The position numbers and the translations under genes were made by a program. A DNA stretch of 59,251 nt from CAZEAN01 sp964510225 (lineage in GTDB: Bacteria > Planctomycetota > Planctomycetia > Isosphaerales > Isosphaeraceae). This document shows positions 52,529 to 59,251 of the stretch, piece after piece. The first letter of the stretch is position 1. Each line of letters opens with the position of its first letter. Where the stretch lies: contig CAZEAN010000020.1 in assembly GCA_964510225.1 (NCBI GenBank), positions 1 to 59,251 of the forward strand, given 5' to 3'. Under the pieces are notes generated by a model. The model worked only from the letters and a program-made list of their open reading frames with translations. It did not search any database and was not told the DNA's origin.

Positions 52529-53254
52529 TCAATGAGTGTGGTGATCCTCCTGATTGAGCCGAAATACCGTGATCTGTCGATTTTCTGCAACATGGCGTGG
52601 TACAGAACTTACCCCGATCAGATCAAAGGCACCGGTGTCATCGAACGCCATGGTTGCCATCGATAAGTCTCGACGGGCTTGTGCAGGTAGCTGTCGCCAA
52701 ACGAGTGCCCCCAGGCGGTCAATCGGGTTGGGTGTCTCAATCACCACTCGTTGCCCCTCCATAAGCAACGCCGCTACCTCGGAGGAAGTCGTCACCTCAT
52801 CCTTCGAGAACGGACGGCTGGGCCGACTCAGGGTAACTCGGACCTGATCGAGTCGGGTTCCTTCGGTCCATCCAGAACGGAATCCCTCACGGAGACGATC
52901 TGGCTCATAGCCGACCCGACGCGCCGTAGCGGGATTGAAGAAGAGGGCATGGAACGCAATCGCCCCCGGTCGACCTCGATCATCAACCCCTTGAGGCCGA
53001 GGGCCGACGACCATCCAGGTTCGGTCTTGAAGTGTCAGACTAATGAATCCGCCTGGCTCGGGAGCGTGTCTGCTCCGTTCACCAAGTTGGCCAGCCACCC
53101 GACGGAGCGCTCGGATCCAAGGATCGTTGCAACCCGGTGACTTCGCGAGGATATCGTAACCACGATCCCAAAAATGAAAGCTCCCGAAGACAGCTTGCTC
53201 TCCAGTAATGGTGACTTGGCGGCCAAATCTGAACAACGGGAGCCATCCGATCAT
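52529..53254 (-). CDS. GTPase-associated protein 1-like (GAP1-N2-like) protein
   Basis: About 241 residues from the ATG at 53254; an in-frame GTG directly before it is an alternative. The gene overlaps the GTPase stop (TGATG), so translation is coupled. The N-terminal core has QAVFGSFHFWDRGYDILAKS, then PGCNDPWIRAL, then GERSRHAPEPGGFISL. The pattern 'x-G-S-x-x-x-x-x-x-G-Y-x-x-L-A-x-S-P-G' resembles the N-terminal domain of GTPase-associated protein 1, which accompanies TRAFAC GTPases in predicted conflict systems (from memory, unsearched). The rest is mixed alpha/beta with no catalytic motif seen. Function is inferred only from the linkage with the GTPase gene. Confidence 0.68.
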   Translation of the reverse strand: MIGWLPLFRFGRQVTITGEQAVFGSFHFWDRGYDILAKSPGCNDPWIRALRRVAGQLGERSRHAPEPGGFISLTLQDRTWMVVGPRPQGVDDRGRPGAIAFHALFFNPATARRVGYEPDRLREGFRSGWTEGTRLDQVRVTLSRPSRPFSKDEVTTSSEVAALLMEGQRVVIETPNPIDRLGALVWRQLPAQARRDLSMATMAFDDTGAFDLIGVSSVPRHVAENRQITVFRLNQEDHHTH

Positions 53255-55584
53255 CACTCAGACGGTGCCGTTAGAGAAGGCATCCGAAAATTGGAGCGAA
53301 ACTCAAGAAGAATTTTCCCTTTCTGCTTCGAAGGTTGTACGATCCCGCTTAAGACGCGGATGGCCAGTGGATCATCCCCACTTCGAAGGGTCGCGATTGT
53401 GGTATCCGACCAATCGTGGTCGACCACTTTGATCAGGACATCATCGCCGTACTTCCATTTGACATAGCCCGGGAATCGATAATTCCAAACCGGCTCTAAG
53501 CGATCGGGGATCACCGGTGAGGGGCCGTATTTGCGGCCGTTGACCCAAACCGTGACGCTGAGGTTTGGGCCGGCACCAGCCATCCGTTTCGTAAAGTCAG
53601 AGTCGACGGCCCCGCGGACCAGAGTAACTTCGTAGGGTTGCGTCTCGCGGATCCGATCCCACCACCCTATAAAACGCTTGGCTACCGATCGATAGGCCCC
53701 CTCAGGAGAGGCATCACGATAGGCTTGAAGCCGTCGGGCAACTTCGGGAAGATCCGAGGGGTGTTCAGACCAGTGGTCGTATGCGATCCGATAGAGATAA
53801 GTGTCGCGTCGAACTTCGATCCGATCAATCGCTTCTTTGGCTTGCTCGGCAAACTGGCCACCCGATTCATGGGCAATTAAATAGTTCCGATAGCGACGGA
53901 TCTGTTCATCAAAGTCAGAGCGACTCGATGATTCTTCGAAGGCAAGTGCACGTTGAAAATCACGCTCGTCCAGCTTCGCGAGCCACTCCTCCATCAGCGT
54001 CCGGACTTCAGACCCCGTCTCGCTTGCCGGTCGCTCTTGGAGGAAGATTCGTGCCTGCTCGATGAGTCCTTGATAGTCAGGATCAGGTAGCTTGGCGTCG
54101 ATTTTCCAAGCATCGACCAGCTCTCGGTCACGGAGCGATTGGTTCGCCTCGAATTCAGTCTGGATCGAAGTTGCAAGCTTCAGTGCAGATTCAGCTTGAG
54201 GGGAATCGGGATATTCACGAAGGAACGTCCGGATTAGTTCGAGGCGCTCCTCGGGCGCGGTCGAGGGGACCAGCGCCTCTGCATGAATTTCCCTCCAACG
54301 TGACTCTGCTTCTTGCCGATCGAGCTCAGACTCTGCCTCATTGATCGCTTCACGATGCTCGGGAGCCTGCACTTTTAAGTCTACCAACTCGTCACGGCGC
54401 CGATCATAGGGTTCCGATCCCGCTTCGTTGCGAATTAAGGTCGCTTGGACCAATGTTGACTGATAACGCTCGCGGGCATCCTTTGATTCGTCGGGCCAGA
54501 AGATCCACTGTGTCGGATGCCACTGGAGGAAGGATTGCCAATTCTGGTGAACTTCCACGGGCGAGTAACCACCTTGCTCGTACTCGACGGCGAAGTGGTA
54601 GCCAATTGCGTCGTAAGCCGCAAGGCCTCCGATTAAGACAAGAAGCGAAACCAAGGCACCACCGACTCCTCGGATCGACTGGAATCGACCGAGTTGTCGG
54701 AGCCTCCGACGGTATTCAATTAATCGAGGCGAATGTGGATAGCGTCGCGCAAAGGCTCGGAAGGCTCGTTTCAATCGCGGACGATCGTTGGGGGCCAGGT
54801 CGAAGAGCCAGTCGAGAAGTTCCCGATCGGTTTGTTCGAGTTCATCGACGAGCCAACGGATCGGTCCTTCGAGTCCCATCGGTTCCAAATTCGATGGAGG
54901 AATCCCATCGCTGGATCCTTCCGTTCCATAAGAGCTAACTGCAAAGAGTCCACTCCGGGGCGCATGGGATTCGATCGCATAGCGCGTCATCCCATAATGT
55001 TCGACGACGAGCTCTTCAACCCGATCGGGCTCAGGACCACCCTCTGCCAAGACCTGGTCGTACTTCGTGACCAGAAGCGCGATCGGACGGCCAATCGTCG
55101 TATCCTCGGAGCTTCCGAGATATTGCTCAATCAGGAACTCGACTTCTTGTTGTCGACGACGCTTACCCGCACTCGAATCGGAGCCTTCCGGATCGAGGCA
55201 AAGGAGGACGGCATCACAACCCTTGAAAAACTCGAAGATCTCGGCTTCGGACCCGAGTCCAACATGTTCGCCTTGGTAGTCCCGAACGATGAGATCGATT
55301 TTGGCCGGGCCCCGATAAAGTCGGAGAGCGAGTTCCGTCTCACTAAGGGTTCCAGCGGGTGACTCGCCGGCATCGATTCTCTCGATTTTATCAGCGAGGT
55401 ACTCTGCGGTCCGTGAGTCGGTCGCTGCGAGCCGGATGTTCTCGATCCGGCCACTGGAGGCTTCACGATAGAACATCGCCAAGAGGGTTGTTTTGCCGAC
55501 CGCCCGGTGTCCGAAGAGTGCAATCCGCTTCGGACCGGTCAAGCGGCGCTCTAACGCGTCCAGTTTGGCTCGGTCCGTGGCCAT
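53254..55584 (-). CDS. Membrane-anchored TRAFAC-type GTPase with C2-like tail
   Basis: 776 residues. The P-loop is GHRAVGKT (25-32), the switch II element RDYQGEHVG has Asp102 and Gly105, and the base-recognition motif is TKYD (173-176) in place of NKxD. These mark a GTPase domain in 15-220. Residues 240-300 are basic and helical. A transmembrane helix lies at about 306-325. The following 300 residues are helical with TPR-like spacing (TFLREYPDSPQAESALKLA, IFLQERPASETGSEVRTLM). A C-terminal C2-like region (about 640-775) has VTVWVNGRKYGPSPVIPDRL and NYRFPGYVKWKYGDDVLI. The GTPase would be cytoplasmic and the repeats and C2-like part outside. It starts at an ATG with GGGGAAGG upstream. Confidence 0.83.
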   Translation of the reverse strand: MATDRAKLDALERRLTGPKRIALFGHRAVGKTTLLAMFYREASSGRIENIRLAATDSRTAEYLADKIERIDAGESPAGTLSETELALRLYRGPAKIDLIVRDYQGEHVGLGSEAEIFEFFKGCDAVLLCLDPEGSDSSAGKRRRQQEVEFLIEQYLGSSEDTTIGRPIALLVTKYDQVLAEGGPEPDRVEELVVEHYGMTRYAIESHAPRSGLFAVSSYGTEGSSDGIPPSNLEPMGLEGPIRWLVDELEQTDRELLDWLFDLAPNDRPRLKRAFRAFARRYPHSPRLIEYRRRLRQLGRFQSIRGVGGALVSLLVLIGGLAAYDAIGYHFAVEYEQGGYSPVEVHQNWQSFLQWHPTQWIFWPDESKDARERYQSTLVQATLIRNEAGSEPYDRRRDELVDLKVQAPEHREAINEAESELDRQEAESRWREIHAEALVPSTAPEERLELIRTFLREYPDSPQAESALKLATSIQTEFEANQSLRDRELVDAWKIDAKLPDPDYQGLIEQARIFLQERPASETGSEVRTLMEEWLAKLDERDFQRALAFEESSSRSDFDEQIRRYRNYLIAHESGGQFAEQAKEAIDRIEVRRDTYLYRIAYDHWSEHPSDLPEVARRLQAYRDASPEGAYRSVAKRFIGWWDRIRETQPYEVTLVRGAVDSDFTKRMAGAGPNLSVTVWVNGRKYGPSPVIPDRLEPVWNYRFPGYVKWKYGDDVLIKVVDHDWSDTTIATLRSGDDPLAIRVLSGIVQPSKQKGKILLEFRSNFRMPSLTAPSE

Positions 55585-55721
55585 CTGACCTTCCCCTTTG
55601 AAAAATCAACGACGATCAATCTTTAAGTGAATCTGACTGATTGTTCACTCAATTGGCCCGTGCCTCTGTTCCCACTGGAGCGGGCTCAAGTCTTCAGGCT
55701 TGTCGACGAGAACGTAAGCGA

Positions 55722-56654
55722 TCAAGTGCGGACAGTCGCTCGAAGCCCTCGACCTAAGAGTCGGAATGGCAAGAGGATTGGCGACAACAAGAGCCGGACG
55801 GGAGCACCGAAGAAGATCGCAAGCGCGAAAAGTGCAACGACTCCGCAGGCGGTAATTGCCGACCATTTCAAGAGGGGATTGCTGAAGCCAATCGCATCAT
55901 CGATTCCTTGACTGATCCCATTTGCAAAACTCGATCCGACAACCCCTGCGAGGTTGACACCGGCCTCAGAAAACTTACGCGCTGCGTACTCGGTGATTTG
56001 GCCGGCGGAGTCGATGAATTGTTCGGGATTCGTCACGAACAAGGCAAGAACCCCTGCTGCGGCGAGTTTCTTCTTATGACGGAGCACCGTCTCGGTGTAA
56101 AACTTCCAGCCTGACCGGCCAGACTTCCGGAGAACGTTGATTGCTTCCGGCCCTTCCTTTGCAATGACCTCCGCAACATCATCCCCATAAACGCGGACCG
56201 CGGTCAGTCCTTCGACGCCGAGTTTTCGGATCATCGTTTCCGCGTTATCAGGGTAGCGAAGCGCGATCCGTTGCGCCGCTTCGCCGACTCGGAGGACGAG
56301 TCGACGTTCGGCCGGTTCGAGTGCTCGGAAAACGCGGAGCGCTTCGGGATCAGCATCGACAAGACGGATGAATCGAGCCTCGGAGACGGCCTCGGTAAGT
56401 TCATCGGCGCTTCGGGCCGCCCCAGCGAGTTCGTCAGATTGTTTGGCAAACGCCGAGAGGCCCTCGTCGGCGGCGTGATCAAGCCACCGTCGGGTACCCC
56501 TCGAGGTACTTGAGAAGCTGGCATCGCTGGATCGAACCGCTTTTTGGACGACGTCATCGAGCCAGCCGATCTTATTTGCTGAGGCCGTCGACGCAACGTT
56601 CAACAGAACAATCAGCGCCAAAGCATAACGGAACTGAATCGATTGGGCTGTCAT
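55722..56654 (-). CDS. Exported helical-repeat membrane protein 1
   Basis: 310 residues from the ATG at 56654, with AAAGGTG 8 bases upstream. A signal peptide (FRYALALIVLLNVASTASA) comes first. Residues about 90-195 are helical repeats of the form 'R-Y-P-x-N-A-E-x-x-I-R-K-L-G-V-E-G', such as NAETMIRKLGVEGLTAVRVY and GPEAINVLRKSGRSGWKFY. Two hydrophobic segments near 200-215 and 268-290 may span the membrane. The last part is basic (PFRLLGRGLRATVR). It is the second of the four-gene GTPase block, 137 bases before the GTPase start. No family is recognised, but the repeats are shared with the upstream gene. Confidence 0.78.
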   Translation of the reverse strand: MTAQSIQFRYALALIVLLNVASTASANKIGWLDDVVQKAVRSSDASFSSTSRGTRRWLDHAADEGLSAFAKQSDELAGAARSADELTEAVSEARFIRLVDADPEALRVFRALEPAERRLVLRVGEAAQRIALRYPDNAETMIRKLGVEGLTAVRVYGDDVAEVIAKEGPEAINVLRKSGRSGWKFYTETVLRHKKKLAAAGVLALFVTNPEQFIDSAGQITEYAARKFSEAGVNLAGVVGSSFANGISQGIDDAIGFSNPLLKWSAITACGVVALFALAIFFGAPVRLLLSPILLPFRLLGRGLRATVRT

Positions 56655-56719
56655 CGATCACACCTTTCTGTTCTCGAGACGTCAGTATTCAATCGGGACG
56701 AACCGAGGATGTTTCCGGT

Positions 56720-58681
56720 TTAGTAACTTGTTGAGGTCGATGCCGAATCCGAGCCGAGATGTTCTTCCATTTTCTTAATCGCGAGGACTCCAACGCCCGC
56801 TTGGGTAGCCTCGAAGACCAGGTACTTGGTCCAGCGCTCAGGTGGGAATCGTTTGATCACCGCTCTTCCACCCTGAACAAACCTCATCGGCACCCACGAA
56901 CTCATCTTAAGTCCGGCCTTCTCAAATACCGGCCTTGCCATTCGGGTCATGGTCTTAAGATCGAGTTGGCGGAGTGCTTCGGGTGTTTGCCGGAGTAACT
57001 GAAAAAGCCCACCGGACGCCTGCACAGACGCCCATCGTGAGGCACGCTCGGTCCCGTTTTCAGCAACTCCGATTCCCGTCTTCCGAGCCACAGACTCAAC
57101 CGTCTCTTCGGTTGCCTCTTTGCCGAATCGCTTGGCGGCATTCTTTGTCAGAGCCTTTGCCTCAGACCGAGCAAGCTCGGACGCTGCGACTCCTTCCGGT
57201 TGGAAGGTCGCAATGCTAATGAGGTCAGCGATAATGAAAGCACCGTCAACGAGAGCCCAGGCATACTCGGTGCTCGTCGGTGTGTTGCCTCGGGTGACGA
57301 CGTGACCGAGATGAATGATGTCGTAAAGGGGGAGGAACTCGTAGTAGGCGATTTCGGAGTCATTGAGTTCCATAGCGCGGCTCAGACCATCACGTCGGAT
57401 TAAGTCGATTGTCTTTTGGCCGCTCTCGCCCGAAATGGCGGTCAGTGCAAACGCCAGACTTTCCATCGGCGTTCGATCGGGCTTGGCACGGAGTTCCGCG
57501 AGAAGTTCGGGGGAGAAGTCGGCCCGGGCAATCGGTGGGATAATAGCCGGCCCATCACGTCCAAGGATGGTCAGAAACGCATTATTGTCCGCGTACTTGG
57601 AGAGGAGCGCCGCTGCGCTTCGGCCATGAATTGCCATGGCCTCAACGCTCAGAGTCTGGAGTTCACCCTGGGGAATCAATTGGTAGACGATCTGGGCTGC
57701 ATCGGGTCCGACCTTTCGGAGGGCGGTTTCCCCTTGAGATCCATAATCCCCAACGAGCCTCAAGCCGTCCGGTGTCCCAGCGACTTCTTCCGTCAGTCCC
57801 AGGGCTCCAACGTGACGAATCTCGGCGGCGACGGATTCTGGTGATCGAACTCTCAACCTTTCTTCGAGATACGTCCAATTGACCCGAGCGACGATGATCG
57901 CGTCCTCAACAGGCATCGAGCCTCGGAGTGGCTTGAGAACTGATCCGAAGCGGTGAACTGTCGCAAACCCTTCGAGCCCCTGGTTTCGGAACCCTTCGAT
58001 GGCAAGTCCGGGGAATCGATTTAATGTCCGGATTCCTTCCCGAAGATCGAATGCTCCTGGCTCAAGATCGATAAACGTCAGGATCGTGAGGGCATCGCGG
58101 AGTCGTTCAGGATCATCTTCAAATCGCTCAATCAGCTCAGTCATCGGCCCAGGAGCACTTAAGATCAGAGGGAGTGCCGAGGGGTATTCGGAGGCCAATC
58201 GACGCTCGTGGACGCTCAAGCGAGCGATCTCATTGATCAAACGCTCCCGATCGTTCTGGTCCGATCGCTTTAAACTGAAGTACTCCCGCCAATTCAGGAG
58301 AAGCTCGGCGGCCGCCTGATCATCGACGAGAGTCACTAATCGGCGAAATTGGTCCGGTGATTCTTCATAGAGTACGATTGCTTCGAGATCGAATTGATCA
58401 AGAAGCTTAAGCCCTCGGAACCCGTCCGTGGCCTCGATCGTGAGGGCATTGTTACCGAACCGATTGATGACACGATCGACCAATTCAGCATCTGCCGGAT
58501 CTGGATAACGTTCCCTAAGTTCCTGGAATGAATCGACCTGCGCTGACTCACTGACATCGCCGCTAATGATCAACTCATCAGACTGGTGGTCTAACCGAGG
58601 TGGGGATGGTTTGAGCCCAACCTTGAGGAGGCCGGCAACCGCACCGGTCAGGACCAGGAGTGCCAGTATTCGCTTAATCAA
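56720..58681 (-). CDS. Exported helical-repeat protein 2
   Basis: 653 residues from a TTG at 58681, with GGAGG 7 bases upstream (no better ATG is near). A signal-like helix (ILALLVLTGAVAGLLKVGL) starts the protein. The rest is almost wholly helical, with repeats such as QGETALRKVGPDAAQIVYQL and IHGRSAAALLSKYADNNAF. The middle region (about 430-520) has a hydrophobic segment YAWALVDGAFIIADLISIA. The C-terminus is Ala/Ser-rich with WVPMRFVQGG and a short tail. No catalytic motif. It precedes the smaller helical-repeat gene by 65 bases and is the first gene of the GTPase block. Confidence 0.8.
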   Translation of the reverse strand: MIKRILALLVLTGAVAGLLKVGLKPSPPRLDHQSDELIISGDVSESAQVDSFQELRERYPDPADAELVDRVINRFGNNALTIEATDGFRGLKLLDQFDLEAIVLYEESPDQFRRLVTLVDDQAAAELLLNWREYFSLKRSDQNDRERLINEIARLSVHERRLASEYPSALPLILSAPGPMTELIERFEDDPERLRDALTILTFIDLEPGAFDLREGIRTLNRFPGLAIEGFRNQGLEGFATVHRFGSVLKPLRGSMPVEDAIIVARVNWTYLEERLRVRSPESVAAEIRHVGALGLTEEVAGTPDGLRLVGDYGSQGETALRKVGPDAAQIVYQLIPQGELQTLSVEAMAIHGRSAAALLSKYADNNAFLTILGRDGPAIIPPIARADFSPELLAELRAKPDRTPMESLAFALTAISGESGQKTIDLIRRDGLSRAMELNDSEIAYYEFLPLYDIIHLGHVVTRGNTPTSTEYAWALVDGAFIIADLISIATFQPEGVAASELARSEAKALTKNAAKRFGKEATEETVESVARKTGIGVAENGTERASRWASVQASGGLFQLLRQTPEALRQLDLKTMTRMARPVFEKAGLKMSSWVPMRFVQGGRAVIKRFPPERWTKYLVFEATQAGVGVLAIKKMEEHLGSDSASTSTSY

Positions 58682-59030
58682 CTCGGCACCTCCGCGAGGT
58701 TAGGGGACAGGGTAAATTGATTCGAGTTTTGAGCGATCGAAGAGAGAGGAGACAACGTGGTAGGCTTGGATTTTCTGCAACTGAAGCGAGTGGGCCGATA
58801 GTCTCGCGACGAAAGCCTCTGACGTCAACGCCGACCTCAATGAAAGAGTGGGGCGTACGATTTTGATTCGTACTCATCTGAGTGTGTTCGTTTGCCGTAC
58901 TGGATCATTTTAGCATTCTGTATCGATATTTCTTTCGACCATTGGAGATCCATTTCTTACGCTGACGATGGGAATGATGGTCGATTGCGCGGTGTTGGGC
59001 TCAGGAAGCTCCCCTAAACCGAGGCGAATC
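58682..59030. other. Divergent intergenic region (349 bases)
   Basis: Between the minus-strand GTPase block and the plus-strand pyruvate kinase gene; both promoters must lie here. TTGCCG occurs at 58891-58896 but without a good -10 at 17 bases. No inverted repeat or RNA structure stands out. A minus-strand frame (58674-58877) lacks a ribosome site and is not supported. Confidence 0.45.
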
Positions 59031-59251
59031 GTGACTCAAGTTGCAGAGCGACGTCAGGGATCGAATAAGACAAAGATTGTCGCAACACTTGGACCGGCAA
59101 CATCTAACAGCGAAATGATTGAATCGCTGATTCGTGCCGGCGTCGATGTGTTTCGGCTCAATTTTTCCCACGGAACCTGGGAAGATCATGCCTCGACTTT
59201 TAAGAATGTGCGAGAAGCCTCGGCCACGGTTTGTCGTCTCGTCGGTATCCT
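59031..59251 (+). CDS. pyk: Pyruvate kinase, 5' part (runs off right edge)
   Basis: I translated this by hand from a GTG at 59031, which has GAGG 6 bases upstream. It gives 73 codons without a stop. The N-terminus contains KTKIVATLGPATSNSEMIES and AGVDVFRLNFSHGTWEDHA, the pyruvate kinase signature around the first Arg and the FSHG loop. The enzyme converts phosphoenolpyruvate and ADP to pyruvate and ATP in glycolysis. An in-frame ATG at 58968 (and 58974 and 58977) would add up to 21 residues, but has no clear ribosome site. The rest of the gene lies outside the window. Confidence 0.93.
   Translation, partial: MTQVAERRQGSNKTKIVATLGPATSNSEMIESLIRAGVDVFRLNFSHGTWEDHASTFKNVREASATVCRLVGI

Overview
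The window looks like chromosomal DNA from a planctomycete, probably of the Isosphaera/Gemmata side of the phylum. This is inferred from gene content. It has a serine/threonine kinase with the planctomycete-type N-terminal extension and a PP2C phosphatase beside it, a NfeD-NfeD-FloA membrane operon, a LolA-like secreted protein of a planctomycete type, a DUF1571-type lipoprotein, a 1531-residue TPR protein, and many Sec or Tat exported proteins. Genes are loosely packed, and GTG and TTG starts are common. I saw no tRNA, rRNA, insertion sequence, prophage or CRISPR array.

Layout. 1-3294 (minus): the 5' part of an unknown gene, a PAS-PAS histidine kinase and a protein with a ribbon-helix-helix-like N-terminus. 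3692-6159 (plus): a Tat-exported alkaline-phosphatase-like protein coupled by ATGA to a membrane protein whose frame is broken by one in-frame TAG; a nested hairpin follows at 6164-6210. 6267-18945 (minus): ferredoxin FdxA, an exported cyclophilin, the giant TPR protein, an nfeD-nfeD-floA operon with a strong promoter, and a LolA-like protein. 19233-34566 (plus): a MEMO-family protein with a PqqD-like N-terminus, CobL, a PIG-L deacetylase, PP2C phosphatase, protein kinase, a small RHH-like ORF, helicase Lhr, a metallophosphoesterase, fumarase and a repeat-bearing membrane protein.

34600-38441 (minus) is a tightly overlapped operon: receiver protein, NicO-type Ni/Co transporter, enolase-superfamily enzyme, alpha/beta hydrolase. 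38723-39754 is a DUF1571-like lipoprotein. 39846-47677 (minus) is the most pathway-like block: two FabZ-type hotdog dehydratases, an enlarged acyl carrier protein, an active ketosynthase (Cys-His-His), a ketosynthase that has lost its Cys (to Glu) and one His (to Asn), an alpha/beta hydrolase and a GH3-family enzyme. It reads as a dedicated acyl or polyketide chain system built on a ketosynthase/chain-length-factor pair, relying on the housekeeping fatty-acid genes for reductases and malonyl loading.

48003-49787 is a TolB-like propeller protein, followed by an M28 peptidase and a small secreted aromatic-rich protein. 52529-58681 (minus) is a second candidate system: two exported or membrane helical-repeat proteins, a membrane-anchored TRAFAC-type GTPase with a C2-like tail, and a protein resembling the N-terminal domain of GTPase-associated protein 1. 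A methyltransferase lies just downstream. The right edge holds the start of pyruvate kinase. The two best leads are the ketosynthase/CLF-like cluster and the GTPase cluster.
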